From: Symbiodinium natans
Lineage: Eukaryota > Sar > Dinophyceae > Suessiales > Symbiodiniaceae
Reading direction: 5' to 3'
DNA: 64,000 bases
NCBI GenBank assembly: GCA_905221605.1
Contig: CAJNDS010002334.1
Span: forward strand, 244,501 to 308,500
Shown: positions 1 through 13,100 of the stretch, piece after piece
Position numbering within the stretch: position 1 is the first letter of the stretch
Layout of the letters: each line of letters starts with the position of its first letter
Notes under the pieces: generated by a model
Told to the model about the DNA's origin: nothing
The model's database searches: none
Seen by the model: only the letters and a program-made list of their open reading frames with translations
Made by a program: the position numbers and the translations under genes

Positions 1-1174
1 TTTTCAAATCTTTTGAAGGCTCTCCGACCAGGGTTGATCAGTGGTATGGCTTTGTGGTCCTCAGTTAGTTTGTAGATGATTAGATGATTGTTGTAGGTGC
101 GTAAAGATGGGTTTCGGGGTTCACAACAAGGTGCAGAGGGTGAATTGTGTTGCGCTGCTCCCTTGAGGCAGTGTCGAGCCAAACTAATTCATGGAGCATC
201 TTGCCATACAAAAAAACCCTGACCCCTAAAGCCCTGTACTTGCGTCGGAGTGCCGGCCACAGAAGCGAAGACCCCTGAAGCCACCCTGCAGTGGCCCCAA
301 ACTTCAAACGCATGTCAAAGGTGCGCGTAGAGTTCCGCTCTTTCACGGCAGATGCCAGCAGGCCAAGTTGTCGCTTTCGGTTCCTGTAGCTACTCGTATG
401 GTTGTTTTTCAGGGAGGGGGGGGGGGAAGGGGGAGGGTGTTGTGATTTACAGCATTCGGGTTTTGGGTCAGGGTGTCAGGCTTCGGCTGCTTAGCTAGTC
501 TCCAATCTGTGCGGTCCCATCACTGAGGGCATCGGCCAGCGTACTGACTGAGCCTGTCAGGGAGACTCCGCTGAACCTCGGAAGTTGGTCGGTGGAGTGG
601 AGCTACCAGGTCAGACGCTTCCTGGCAGTTGTTTTGTTCCTTTTGCTTTCTCAATGTTGCGAAACTCAACTTGATTCAGGGCGTGTAGAGGCTCGAGGTG
701 CTAGAACAGTGCAGGACTTGCTCTTCCTGTCAGATGCTGTTGAAGCCTCACCTCTCGCCCATCTCGCGGAAGGCGCCTTTGGTCACCACCACGCGCTTTC
801 AGTATCCGCCCCCGCCGCCCAGCAACCCGCCGAACCAGCTGGAACTCGCAAGGACGATCATGCGTTTTGGATGCAACAGTGCAGCTCTTACACAGCCCGG
901 CAGAGCTACTTCTTGCAGTAATTTGGACTTTGGATTCCCTGGTTTATGGTTTATGTTCATTGGCCGACATACCGAGAGCGAGAGGGGCCCGAGCTGAGGC
1001 CAACCTCCTAAAGTCCCAAACAGAACACAGCATGCGGCAGGGGGGCTGAAACAGTGCCAAGAAGTGTGCGCGAACACGGGCCTGCTTCAATGTCAAGTCT
1101 AACCAACCACCTTGCATTCTCATCAATTTGGAGGCAGAGATTTCTGGTCGCTCCCTGGGCTAAGGATCACCAGC
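1..1174. other. No gene recognised
   Basis: I see no exon with convincing amino-acid texture and splice sites here. Frames open across 592-1050 are short and give no domain. A G tract lies at about 412-430. The stretch may be intergenic or hold the 5' end of the RING-H2 gene that follows. Confidence 0.4.
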
Positions 1175-2192
1175 ATGTCCGTTGCCTTTGCGCTCCTGCT
1201 GATCTGCTCGCTGCTATACATTTGGAGAGCCTACATCTGCATTGTTGAGCCTTTGGCGAGGTCCCCGCAGGCGGCTTCACTCATAACTACCCTGACTACC
1301 CTTATAAATGCTGACAGCTGACACACGATATGTGATTCGCATTCCATGACATGTGAGGCAAAAGTGCAGTTTGCCCTTTGGAAGGCCATTGCTGGGCTCG
1401 ACTTGAACGGCTTGGAGGAGCGCCATCCGAGCTGCAAGCCGCAGGCGCGCAGAATCCCGAGAGATTGGTGAAGGCACTGGTGAAGGCACTGTGGATTGCG
1501 ATCCGGTTGAATCGTGTTGGACGAGGTGCTGGGTGCTTCAATTTCTCTTCAACTGGCTTGTAGTGCCCCTTGGTCTTGTTTGTGGCTTACCAGTATGTCC
1601 AGAGCTTTGTAAAGCCTGCCAAGTTTGAACCGTGTAGATCTGTGCCTGATTCTGAATACACGACGTGGGGATTGCAAACTGAGATGCCGGGGCCAAGGTC
1701 TGCCTAAACAACTTTCAGCCGGGCGACGTGTACAGGAAGTTGCCCTGCAACCACTACTTCCACCAGGCAGCGGTGTTGGCATGGTGGTCAGTGTAGCAGT
1801 GTAGCACGGGGGTGGTGTATTCGTTCCTTGAACGTGCTTGAACGTGCATCTGGTGCCAGAACACCACCTGCTGCTGCAAGGACTGCATCGACCACTGGCT
1901 CAACAGGGCCCAAAGTTGCCCCACGTGCCGGGGCAACGTCCTGGAGATGCAGGTAGGGGGGGGGAGGACTCGGGAGAGCCATATGAGCCGAATCTTGGTC
2001 CGAAACTGTAAAAATCTCTAAAAGCTCCCTCAAACCCTGAAAGAGCCCCATGCATCACAGCAGGCCACAGGGCCCCACGTGTCGGAAGCTGCCCCGCCCA
2101 ACGATGGTGTGGCTGCTGGCGTGGTGGCCACCGAGGAAGATCCGCGAGAACCGGCGGAAAGGATGTGGGAGATGGGGCTAAAGTATTGCTGA
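1175..2192 (+). CDS. Membrane RING-H2 E3 ubiquitin ligase (spliced, 5' part provisional)
   Basis: Probable membrane-anchored E3 ubiquitin ligase of the ATL-like RING-H2 type, which would pass ubiquitin from an E2 to a substrate near a membrane. Exon 1175-1270 encodes a hydrophobic helix (FALLLICSLLYIW) and ends at a GC donor. Exon 1370-1467 holds AIAGLDLNGLEERHP, like the GLD box before the RING in ATL ligases. Exon 1698-1766 gives VCLNNFQPGDVYRKLPCNHY and FHQ. Exon 1881-1952 gives DCIDHWLNRAQSCPTCR, completing Cys-(His)-His-Cys-Cys-Cys spacing. Exon 2064-2192 is an acidic tail ending MWEMGLKYC-stop. The joins 1766/1881 (GC-AG) and 1952/2064 (GT-AG) are in phase and restore HYFHQDCIDHWL. The first zinc-ligand Cys must come from an exon between 1468 and 1697 that I could not place. 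The start codon is also a guess. RING identity is solid; the exact 5' structure is not. Confidence 0.78.
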
Positions 2193-4759
2193 AGTCGAAA
2201 GAGTCTACAGTACTACAGGGCACACCCCTAGGTCTGCAAGACAAAGGTGAGCGAGTGAGGAGGGCAGGTTCACAGTTCATGACGCAGGAAAAGGGGTGCA
2301 GGCAGCTTAGTTTTTGGTGAAGACGTGGCCTACGGTCGGCCAACTGCATGCTGTTCGCCTCTGCGGGCAGAAAATCAAAAAAGGGGTGCGCGATTGAGAA
2401 GGTACAGTTTCACATGGCTAGAAGCTCGAGCAGTGCAAAGCTGCAGGACGCGCGATACAGACTGCGATGAGGAGGAGGCGGGAAGTACCAAGCCATCACC
2501 CTTGGCCTGAGGAGTAGGGGGTTCAAGGTGCATCAAGGTGCTGTCGGGGTGTGCTACACCTCTGGGGGATGATGTCGGACAGTCCTGGGCTGATCCCGCA
2601 AGGTGCGTGAAGTGGATCCACCCTACCGCGAAGTTGTGATTGCTATTTAAAGAGCTCTGACCTTGTCTAGGTAAACTTCAGCAAGTCTCTCTGTACAGTG
2701 TGCTGCTATTGTTTGCTCGGTCTGAGACCGGCAGTTCCTCAGCTGCGGCAAGGAGCCAGAAGTTGAACAGACACGGTGGAGCCCCTTCATGCACATGCTT
2801 CGTCTTACGCGCGAACTCGTAGCTAGGCTGGTGCTGTCCGCGATGCATAGATGGCATCGTCTTTTCCGCGGCCGTACCAGATTTTCGCCAGCAGTTTTCC
2901 ATCTCAATCCGTGCCGGCTCGTGAATCTCTGGCACATATTGAGAAGGCCCCCCCCCGTTTGCTCAGAGGAGGCGATCTCCGGCTTCAAGATGCAAGGAGC
3001 TGCTGAAGTGTCTGTCTTTTGCAGGGCTTCGCGGCTTCTCAGCGTCTGCAGACAAAAGGCGTCCGTCATGTGAGCATCCCACGGTGGCCGTCTTGACGCT
3101 GCAACACTTCCTTTTCGATGCAAGCCGGCGGCGCGATCGGGTGCGACTGGGCACCTACTGTAGCTCACTGTAGCTCACTGTAGCACATTGTGGCACATTG
3201 TAGAATTGCATCCTATGATTGTGGTATATTGTGATGCTACTGTACGACGTTTCGACAGTTTGAGGGCTATATACCATCAGCACAGCATCCAGCAGTTTCG
3301 AGCAGTTTGCAATTGGCCATGAACGAAGAACGCTTGAACATTCAGGAGACGGCCCCGGGTTTGCAGACGTTTGCAGTGCAACCGAGAGAGCAACAGCTCT
3401 TCCACTGCTTTCATGGCTTTCTTGCGCCCGCGTCTCTGCCACTGGGTTCCAAGTTGCCCTCTCAACGAACGCTCAAACTAGCTACAACACGCCGAGCGCT
3501 CGGAAGGCAAAGAGGAATGAAGGAATCAACTGCGGAATGGACATCCCTCCAAATCCTTCACCCGGCGCTCCGCCCAAGCACAAAGCCATCCAACGAGTCG
3601 AACAAAACTGAACGGTCTTGGGCGGTCTTGGGCCTGGGAGCCGCCAGGTGGAACGATTGCATAAACTCATTCGCATCTGTTTTGGAGATTGATTTTGGTT
3701 CCGTGTCGGGCTTTGGTAGTGGCATCTGCAGGGAGACGCCAATTAGACTTCTTTCGTTAATGTTTGTTCCCCTAGCAGGTGCTTTATTTCCCGACTGCTT
3801 ACGCGGACTTCGTGGGTAAATGTCTCGGGTTACTTGGCTGCCCGACACCTCCTGACTTCCTGAACATCTTGGCTTCATTTCTTCCTCTGAGTATTGCACA
3901 GCTAATTACCGTGAACTGAAGGAATTCACATGCAAGCAATCCAAGCGTCGTTCACCTGAAGGAAAAAGTAGTCATTGAGAACGTGACCCCGAAGCCTCCT
4001 ACTTCGATCCCGGGCCCTGTGCCGAGTTCACAGGTCCTAGGGTTTTGCGGGGTTAGGCCAACATCGCCACAGAATCTTGCAGCTCATGCAGGACCCCATC
4101 TGCGGTGCCTGGACGATTTATCAGCAAGAGAAGCCCGATCATCTCGAGGGTGTCTCGCTGGAGACGTGGACTCTCGATCCAAGAAATCGCGGGCTCGAAG
4201 GCCCTGAAAGCCCCCAACTGTCACAACCCTCATAAAGCTCTGTAGCAGAATTCTGCGTTCCAGTGCACGTCGGATGCAGGACCACGGGAGTCCCTCACGT
4301 CTGCCGCAAGATTCCCCATCCCACAAGCACCCTACACTCCACCAACATCAGAGTTCACCTTTGTGTGTGTGTAGGTGCTGACCTAGAGTTATGGTCTCCT
4401 TTCGGAAATAGCGTGTCTTCTAGATTAAATTAAAACACTGCAGTCCCCCCCCCCCCCCCCCCCACCCCCCAACCCCCCAATCCCCCAATCCCTGAAGCAA
4501 GGACCGCTTGGTTGGAGAAGGTGCATCGGACTTTGCAGACCTTCCAACGGATTCAGTTCACGAAGTTGGTCGGAGGCCATCGGGCTCAGAAGTTCTCTCT
4601 CTCTCTCTCTCTCTCTCCATGGACTGATGTCGGATGTTCTAGGATTATAGGGCAGGTTTGGAACACGGCTGGACCAGGAACCTCAGCCTGGCCCGGTCTT
4701 GGGGTGTAGGCCTCTTTTGTGGAGAATTGAGTGCGGGGGTATCAAATTCGACATCGAAG
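2193..4759. other. No supported gene; short repeats
   Basis: Open frames on both strands (for example 2647-3168 minus and 3307-3819 plus) have no recognisable domain or splice pattern, and I treat them as chance. Visible structure: a degenerate TGTAGCTCAC-type direct repeat at about 3157-3200, a C tract at 4445-4490 and a CT microsatellite at about 4594-4618. Confidence 0.4.
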
Positions 4760-4966
4760 ATGGCTTTTGGGCGATCACGCGCTGCAGCCGAATTTCAGAG
4801 AGGCCCACTGTTCTGGCAGTCTTCTCCAGTTGCTGCTTGCGACGACTTTGATTGTGGCAGCCCAAGATACTTGCGAGGCATCGCTTTCATCGTCTGGACG
4901 TTCGTTTGTTTCATTGTCTTCGTGATTGCCTTCATGATGCTGTCGGCAGCTTTGAGGCAACATTGA
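4760..4966 (+). CDS. Short ORF with one hydrophobic helix (unidentified)
   Basis: A 68-codon frame from ATG 4760 to the stop at 4964-4966. After a basic start (MAFGRSRAAAEF) it has one strongly hydrophobic stretch (FIVWTFVCFIVFVIAFMML) near the C-terminus, as in a single-pass tail-anchored protein or a terminal membrane exon. No family is recognised and no splice sites were proven, so it could also be an exon of a larger gene or a chance frame. Confidence 0.3.
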   Translation: MAFGRSRAAAEFQRGPLFWQSSPVAACDDFDCGSPRYLRGIAFIVWTFVCFIVFVIAFMMLSAALRQH

Positions 4967-6235
4967 GAATGCAGAATACATGGCAGCATTGTCAGGAAAC
5001 ACCAGGAGCCCTGATAAGTCTTTCAAGAGTTCAAGGTCTATGCGCCCGAAGGTTCTGCAGAATAGACCCATTTCAGGAAAATGGCACCTGGGTCAGCATG
5101 GGCGCCCTGATGGCCTGTGTGTTGGGCTGTGCCATTGGTTGCATGAGCAACGGCCGGAGTTTGTTGAAGTGTTTGAGTTTTCAACTTGTCTGCTCGTTTT
5201 GCTTGGCATGCGATTTCTTCCCCAGGTGGCATCGGGCCGATTGTGTTCCTCTGTCTGGTGTGCTGCGAGACCAGTGCGAAGGACAATCTCAATCAACTCT
5301 GTTCCTCGGCACACCTGGGCATGGTGGTTGCAAACGCTGTAAGCCGTAAGCGCTGAAGTGCATGGTGTAGCTCAGTTAGCTCAGTGCATGTTGTGAGTAC
5401 ACGGAAAAGAGGCCGACAGCCTGACACCCGGCACCCGCAGCCTTCCCAGCAAGGGATTTGTAAATCGACCTCCTTCAACATCCACCACTCCTCCAAGCTC
5501 CCTGTTTCCCGAGGCCTCCAGGGCCATTTGCAGGCGAACCATTGTTTTCGGATCCTTCACGGGCTCTGTTGTTGTTTTCTCGTCCCGGATGTCATTGCCC
5601 GATGGCCTCGTCGGAGCCTTTCGCGGTGCGTAAATGCCGTAGATCCCCCGCTGAAGGCTGAGAGCTTGAGAGAAATAAGAGAGAGAGAGGAGAGCCCCGC
5701 TGTGAAGGGGACTCAAGGGGACTCCTATTTCCCCGACAGCCGAGGCTCGGAGTTGGCCGCCGAGAAGCCAGGGCTGTCCGTGAGGTGCCGCCAAAAAAAA
5801 GAGAGAGAAAAAAAGAGAGAGAGGAAACAAAAATCGAGAGGGGACCCTTCAACAACTCGTCCATCCATGGGCTTCCACCACTACCCGACCCTGGGGACCC
5901 TGATGGACCCTGAGAGCGGAGAACAACCTGAGTAGGGAAGAAGAAGAAGAAGCAGAAGAAGAAGAAGAATAAGAAGAAGAAGACGAAGAGAAAGAGAGCA
6001 CGCGGAGAGAGACGTTGAGTTGTCTGATGCAGTCCGAATAGCAACTGCATTCCGTACATGAATGCCAAGTGTGGTGACTTCATGAGAACCCTTTGACCTG
6101 GAGCCAGGGTGGATGAAAGAGAATGGGCGGGAGAAGCAAGGCAGCAAGCAGCTGCCAGGTAGAGAAGTTCACTCTGAAGCCCCGAAGATATAAGCTGCAC
6201 GCCAGGCTTAAGAGCTGTGGCTGAACCTAACTCAG
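4967..6235. repeat. Purine-rich low-complexity stretch, no clear gene
   Basis: Contains GA-rich runs at about 5670-5700 and 5790-5840 and a (GAA)n-like microsatellite at about 5935-6000. These create long low-complexity Phe/Leu or Lys/Arg/Glu frames on the two strands. No supported exon was found. Confidence 0.5.
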
Positions 6236-9200
6236 TTGCTCCCTTTTCGACAGACCTACCCCGGGCCAGCCCTGCAGCATTCTTCTTGGCCATTGTTGAA
6301 CAGTTGAACAACTTGAGCAGCGCGGCCCAGGGGCGGAAACGCGCAAGCAACAAGGTCATCCTCATTTCGCAGAGACTGTGCTTGCAATTCCAAGCGGGTG
6401 CGTGTTACCTTCTAGCAGTCTACTTGGGTTGTGGCTTGGGGGCTGTGGCTGACTCTGAAAGATTCTCTGGGTTGGGTTTTTAATGGCTTCGGTGTGGCAA
6501 ACCGAGGCGCGATCCAGTTGGCGCCCGGGATCTCGATGACCCAGGACTTTGAAACCAGGAAGCTTGAAGTGAGAGTTGCAGTATGTTGCAGTCGAGCCTC
6601 CCGTCCCAAGCATCTTCCACCCTTCCCTGAAGGGGAGTCGGGTGGCGCGGGGCATGAAAGAGAATGGCTGCTCCATGCGTCTTTTCGATCTTCCTGTCAT
6701 CTTACGGCATGTTTCACCTTGCAGCTGCCCGTGCGATTGTTTTGGCGTTTTGGCGAAGCTGCAAGACATCTCGGCCGCGGCCCAAAGAGTGGCTTTGACT
6801 TGGCAGCTCAGCCGGGTACGGACACGAAGAAAACCCCGAGGCGATGTCCCAGAAACCCACGGAGAGAGCTCGCATACCGCAGAGCTCTGTTGGCTTACTT
6901 ACTGGAGCTACAAGAACCCTAAAAGGGTTTTGACTCCAACGAAAGTCCCTAAACTCACCCCCCACCCCCCCACCCCCCCCCCCTCCCCAAAAAAAGAAGG
7001 AAAAGAGGTACATATGAAAAGGCCGAGCTCCACTCAGACTCAGGCAGCGCCATCCGGATCACGCACGCGCCGCAGCCGACGGACATCATCTGGGAGAACC
7101 AGGAGATTTTCGGGGACTTGGGGCGTAAGATGGCGTAAGGGGTTTAGGAATATTGAATATTGTTGCGATTTTTGTTTCGGGGTCTTGGGGCGTAAGGGTT
7201 TAGGAATATTGAATATTGCGGTTTTTGGTGGAATTGTAGTCTAGGGGTTCGGTCTCGGGGCCCAGAGTTTTGAAGTTGGGCTTATAGAGTTGCTCAGTTC
7301 GCTACTTGGGATTGCGGGACCAGCAGCTCCTCGTCGGATGCTGTCCGGTCTTGGAACGCTGTCATGTCTGGGGTGTTGAGGTAGGAGGCAGGCGGCAGGT
7401 TGCTGTATCTGGTACATGGTGTAGATCGGATCGCTGCCGAATCATGCGTTCTGCAGTCGAGCGGTGCTTTGCCATGGTCGCGGCCGAAAGACGTGTACTG
7501 AAGCTGGGCTCGAGAGCCCCCATCTACACCTTGAATCCTCAGGATTCTCCACACTCCAAAGCGTCTATGTATCGCGCGGTGCGCTTCCCCACTTCTTTGA
7601 TGAGCGTCAGGACATTCCTTGGTACAGCCGCCTCTGGCGCCAAGCTTTCGTGTGGCTCACCTTATCAGAGTGCACGTGGCCATTAGAAGACCACTCCATG
7701 GTCCTGGACATTGTGCAAGGCATGCCTTTGTACTAAACCCAACCAGGCATGAACAACCCAAGACAGCCCCAAATCCGTTTACCCGCATGCGCACCGAGGT
7801 TGCTGCTCTTCGTGATCATCCTCTCCATCTCGTGCACCTCCTAGTGTTAAGAGTGTCGGGGTCAGTCTTGGCTTCTTGCTGAAGAGGGCTTTGCCGCTTT
7901 GCGAAAAAGAGAGAAATCAAGCTTTGCAGTGTTCCGACCGGGAGGACTGCGCACATGCTTGATTGCAGCCTTATCCGGCAAGGTACTCTTTAAACCCTAC
8001 TCAATGACTCAAAGCATCCATGGCGGGCTCTTTTGCCTGCAGAGCTGGCGAGGCTTTGCCTGATCTATGTGACCACGGTGGCGGGTAAAGCCACTGCAAA
8101 GTCTCAGCCAGCTCCACAGAAAGGGGCCTTCGGGGATACCCAAGAACTTCTCAGCCTTTTGCAGAGAGTTTGCACGAAGTCAGGTAAAAAAAACCCTCTA
8201 CACCAAAGGCTTCGGGTTTGGGGTTCAAGGCATATGGTTCAGGGGTTTGAGGTTCACAAGGGGCACTTTAGGGTCGAAGATGGCTGTTCACTGTCGCCTC
8301 CAAGGGTGAGCTACCTCGGGGTGCCGGAGTGCGATCCAGCAGGTGATCAGGTGGACCTCCAAGGGCTTGGCACTGAGAAGCGGAGGTTTAGGATTTTGGG
8401 CGTGGGGGGGGGGGGGTTTCAGGGCTTTCAGGTTCAGGGTTTAAAGGAGGGCTAAGGGCGCCCCACAAACTTCTTGCCCAGGTTGCTGCCAGGAACTCTC
8501 AAACCCATCCCCAGGTAAGAATGGGCACATAGATGTATGTATGTATGTACGTATGTATGACATATACATATTATATATATATATATAGATTTGCCACAAG
8601 GAACCTACGCAAAACCTGGATCTGGGTTTGGGTGTCCCGACGCTGCTCAGGAACACGCAGTACAAGTGCTTGCTCACCACGGCCGCCAACTGGACACAGC
8701 AATATGCAGTCGGGGAAGGCCGGTCATGAGTGGGGGTTTAAATGGTTTCACACCCCTCAACTACAAGCCCAAAGCTGCCAGCAACGTTATACCAAGCAGC
8801 CGGCCATGGAGTGGTATTAACGCTCACGACACGAGGGCCGAGGGCTGAAATCCCGTAGGCTGCAAGCAGGGCATGCCATACAAATTCTGCTCGCAGATCC
8901 CTTCACTCCACATGAATCGCAAGTCGCTCTCTGTCTCTCTCTGTCTCTCTGTGTCTCCGTCTGTCTGCCTCTCTCTCTCTCTCGCTCTCCCTCTCTCCCT
9001 CTCCCTCCCTCCCTCCCTCCCTCCCTCCCTCTCTCTCTCTGTGTCTCTGTCTCTTGTTCTCACTCTCTCTCTCGCGCTCCCTCCCTGCAGGCGGCGACAT
9101 ACTAAGCTGCTGGTGCACTGCCCAGGGGTATGAGGCGCTGCTCGGCGACCCAGGCCTTGGAACCAGAGGCTTCCCAAACACGCTTTGTGCAAGTTCAACA

Positions 9201-10060
9201 GCCGTGTGCCAGGGTTGCTGGAAGCATGCACCCCATGGCTGTGGGGTGCGGGGCCCAGTGTACGAAGAGCATCGAAGAGCTCGCAAGCTGCTTTCGCAAG
9301 TTCGCTTCGCGATGAACCCGAACAGCCAGAGGATCGTAGCGGATCCATCACGTGTCCTTGATTCCAGTCCATCGTACCTCAAGCGATTGCGTTGCAGAAC
9401 ACGCAAGCGTCGCCAGCAGTGCCAACGTTTTTGTTTTGCAGAACTGGCGACATCCGTGGGCATTGCCTTCGCGTCATCGACCGCTTGGAGCCCAGTGCTG
9501 CAAATTATGCAGCCCTCGACTGTCCATACCTTGTGATCGGCGACTTCTGTTCTGTGTGTCATAGGGCCCCCTTGCAGACGAGCGGCCCAAAGCAGCAAGT
9601 TGAAAGATCCATGGCACGGGAGTCAAGCCAAGCCAGCAAGCCAGAGCATCTCACTTGCAATGCCGTGCACCAGTTCTTGCCATCCGGTTTGTCTGGCACA
9701 GCCCCAGCTCAACAGCAACCGATTCTGTCCACACAGAAGCTTCGCCATCCGAAAAGTGGAGGTTCGCAAGGTTTAAGGTTTGAGAGGGGTGTTCACAAGG
9801 CTTATAGATTGATTTCGGCAGTTCAGGGCTATCACTTGCAGCAATGGGGCTATCATGGGGCTCATTGATAGAGACCGCTCTCGACCAGCTGCGGGAAGCG
9901 CGGAAGCCTCAGGCCGAGGGCTGCTGGGAAAACCGGACATCCTTCACCCTAACTATCCCTAATTGTCCCGGATCATCCCTAATTATCCCTAATTCTCTGG
10001 GTGGCTTTGGGAACTTGGGGGGGGGGGGGGGGGGGCGAAAAAAACATTTGGGAGATGTGG
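6236..10060 (+). CDS. Unidentified multi-exon coding region
   Basis: Several exon-like stretches share one strand and have AG|G acceptors, but I cannot assign a family or join all phases. The best are: 6236 to about 6375 (VAPFSTDLPRASPAAFFLAI, then a Gln/Asn-rich helix); 8043-8183 (ELARLCLIYVTTVAGKATAK, then TQELLSLLQRVC, GT donor at 8184); about 8602-8720 (VPTLLRNTQYKCLLTTAANW); about 9434-9545 (TGDIRGHCLRVIDRLEPSAA); about 9869-9930 (ETALDQLREARKPQAEGCWE). The helix-rich Leu pattern would fit a scaffold or repeat protein, but that is only an impression. It may be the 5' part of the gene continuing after 10.1 kb. Microsatellites interrupt its introns. Confidence 0.4.
8523..8590. repeat. TATG/AT microsatellite
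   Basis: A run of ATGT/TATG tetramers at about 8532-8560 passes into an AT dinucleotide run ending near 8587. It sits in an apparent intron. Confidence 0.85.
8925..9087. repeat. Pyrimidine (CT/CCCT) tract
   Basis: About 160 bases of almost pure C and T in CTCTGT, CTCC and CCCT units on the plus strand, directly upstream of a CTGCAG acceptor near 9090. It may act as an extreme polypyrimidine tract; it also produces long Ser/Leu or Arg/Glu frames that are not genes. Confidence 0.85.
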
Positions 10061-10110
10061 CTGTCCGACCTGTGCGGGGGGTTTAGTAGCTCAGTTCCCT
10101 GAGCCTTGAG

Positions 10111-13100
10111 GCAGAGCCACAAAGATTCCTGGCTCAGCTTGAGATTGTTGCTACTCTCCTGAGAGTTGACCTCACCGATCGCAGCTATCGCAACGACTTC
10201 ACACCGAACTATCGGGTCCTCTTCGACCGCCCAGGCGCCCGGGGGGATGGGGGGGCATCTGGGTAATACTATTCCGGGAGGGGGGGGGGGGGGGTTGCCG
10301 CGTCTTGCACAAACGACATTGGCATACTTGCGACCCAGGGCGCCGGCTCTACATCTACGAGCTCTTCAACTGCTTCGACTGTGAGCCCATCTTCGTGAAC
10401 GGGAAGCTGATCCGTATCAGCCAGGAGGCACGTCAGAAAGGGAAGCTCCTGAAGCGGTGCTACCACGAGTTGCTGGAGACCGTGGACGCCTACTTTCTGG
10501 CAAACGCCATCCCGGACCTCGAGAAGATGCGAGCGCTCTTGGCCCGCTTCGATCGCACCTGGGTGGAGTTCGAGAAGCTCTACTTCGAGGAGAGAGAGCC
10601 GAGGGCCTTTGTAGCCGCTTTTCGCTTCAGACGAGCTCAGAAAGACAGCCCCTCCCCCCCCGCCCCCCCCTCCTCTTTTTCCCTCCCCTTCCCCAGAGCT
10701 GAGACTTAAGAAATAGGGGCAACTTGAAAGACCCCTTCTCTCTCTGACTCTCGCGGGAAGCTCGAAGAGGAGCTCTTCCAGATCGAGGCGGAGGCCCGGG
10801 CCCCGGTGGTGCGCGCCATGCAGCTGGAGCACAAACTGCGGCGCCGTGGACCAACAATTGGAAGCTTTGGGCTGTTCTTAGTTTGTGGGGTTGTTAGAAT
10901 TTAAACTCAGCTCTTCTCCTCGCCCGGAACTCTTCTCCTCGGTCTACTCCTAGAGTCTCCCTAACCCCAGAGTTTTGTGCAGACACTCCCAAGAGTCCCT
11001 GCAGTCCCCAGAGACTCCCTGGAGTGCCCAACCCAGAGACTCTCTGGAGTGCCCAACCCCAGAGTCTCCCTAGAGGCCCAACCAGTCTCCCTGGAGTGCC
11101 CAACCCCAAGTCTCCCTGGAGTGCAGAGACTCCCTGAAGGTGGGGATGTTCGAAGTAAATTAAAGTTTTTATTTTTTTTGGGGGGGGGGGAGGTGGGGGG
11201 GAGAGCTTCATGAGGCTGGGATGAGGGCTTGTAACACCCCGTGGCCACACAGAGTCTGAGACGTGCGGATATCTTCGACCCAGGAGCTTGGAATCCAATG
11301 ACACGCCGAAGCTTGAGGTGGACCTTTTTTTCCCGGCAATGTGCACTTCAAGCTGAGCTCGGAAGTGTAGGGCTCGAAGGTTTCAAGGCTTTTCTGAGGC
11401 CTTTTCATGGTTTAGGATCCCGAAACAGCGGGGTTTCGTGCCTTGCTTCCCTGGTGTAGTGGCTCCTTGCTTTGGGCCGGGCTATTCTTGCGCTTGCTCA
11501 TTCAGGTACCCACAGGAAGCAAGCAGAAATGGGGTTTTCGGAAAGGCTTTCGGGAGGGTTTTGGGGCCGTCACTGCAATTCATTTTGTCACCCTGAACCT
11601 TACACTTGGAGGTTTCGGGAATGCAACAAAAATGGTGACCCTCAACCGGATGACTTCGGAAATGATAAGCCGCAGGCCGGCGAAACCAAGCGGGACTCTA
11701 AGCGAATCTTGCAACTGGAGGTCTTGGTGTCCTCCATCCGGGACCGCTCGCCCACGAGATACAACGAGCGCTTTGAGGCGCAGAGTCAATAGAATTCATG
11801 GAATAGACCAGAAGGAGCAGAGGGAAAATTGGTACTGTACTACCTATAGGCTTTCTGAGTTTGCACGCTTTCCACTGGACGGCAGGTTGAGGGGTCAGTC
11901 ATCGGCTGTAGACACTGTAGACGTGAACCCAGAGCAGCTTCCGAATACGGCGGTATTCAGTGAAGTGTGTCCTTGGGAGTCTCTGCTGAGCACCCAGAAT
12001 GGAGACTCTGAAGCCTCAAGCATCTCGAGTCACAGCTCTTGTAGATTCTTGTACCTTGAGCCTGAAGCCACCATGGAAAGTTTGAAGCCAAATGCTTCCA
12101 GGTCCTGAAACAGCTGGTCCAGCTGACGGCAGGCCAGCTCAGAAGCATGCTCCAGTTTCAAACATACACTCCGCCTATCGGCCACTAGACTACCAGGACC
12201 AAAAGAGCAGGCACTGGCCGCTTCATCATTGGGCCTCACAAAAGCTGCTATGGGGCTGCCTTTCGGGGTCACACGAGGTTGGTTGCTTGAGTGTTGCTTG
12301 CACTGCATATGATCGGCAGCGCAGCGCCGTAAGCCCAAAACCCTGAACAAACCCCATGAAGCCCGATTGAGCCTATGGCGCCAATCATGGCCTACAATCC
12401 TAGGCCCTTAGGCGGTTCACGAGCCTTGAAAATGCACGTGGGCAAGCTGCAGAGGCCTCAACAACTGCGCCAACGTCGCGGGTCGCGGCCGATTCCCGGA
12501 AGCAGGGAAGCGGTATTGAATTCCCTTGGTGCACATAGGGACATAGGGTAGGGATACTGGCAATAACAAGAGCATCCTACTTCTTCATCTGGGGTTAGGG
12601 GGGAGGGCACAGTGCTTCTTTGCAACCCTGCCACTTTGCCGCACCAGGAGACGACTTGAGTGTGGAGGTCCTCGTGGCAGCGGCAGATCGTTGGGCTCTG
12701 GCCATGTCTGTGAAGCCCAGTACAGAGCTGGAGATCCCCGACGGAACTGCACCCTGTAGCGCATGTTCTGATGCCATAAAAACCGAGGCTGGGCAGACTT
12801 TGAAGATGTGAACAAAACTCTGGAAACTGCAGCCAAGGACCTACCATCGCGAGGTACAGCGCGTCCTGTCCAGCCGTGTGCTGCAGCACTTTGCAGACCT
12901 TCGGAAGTACTTCGGCTCTATCAGCGACATCTGGAAGGAGGCACTACCGAAGCATTCCTCTCAGCTTTTTGCCCAATTCGCAGTGGCTTTGCTAAGCGGA
13001 TGGGTAAGACAGTAGATGTGGAAGCCATGTTGTCTGGGAATGCATTGCGAGCGATTGCAGCTGGTGCCCTGTGACTGTCGGTGATGCATGGCAGTGCCAC

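Noticed and set aside
2647-3168. 173-codon minus-strand frame
   Set aside because: Amino-acid composition is random-like, no motif, opposite to all host exons.
5362-5400. tRNA-like GTAGCTCAGTTAG words
   Set aside because: Resembles a D-arm only; no matching acceptor stem, anticodon arm or T-loop follows at the right distance.
5592-6365. 257-codon minus-strand frame with Phe/Leu runs
   Set aside because: Driven by GAA/GA repeats; no domain and opposite to the host gene direction.
8824-9598. Arg/Glu-rich minus-strand frames
   Set aside because: Reverse reading of a CT-rich pyrimidine tract.
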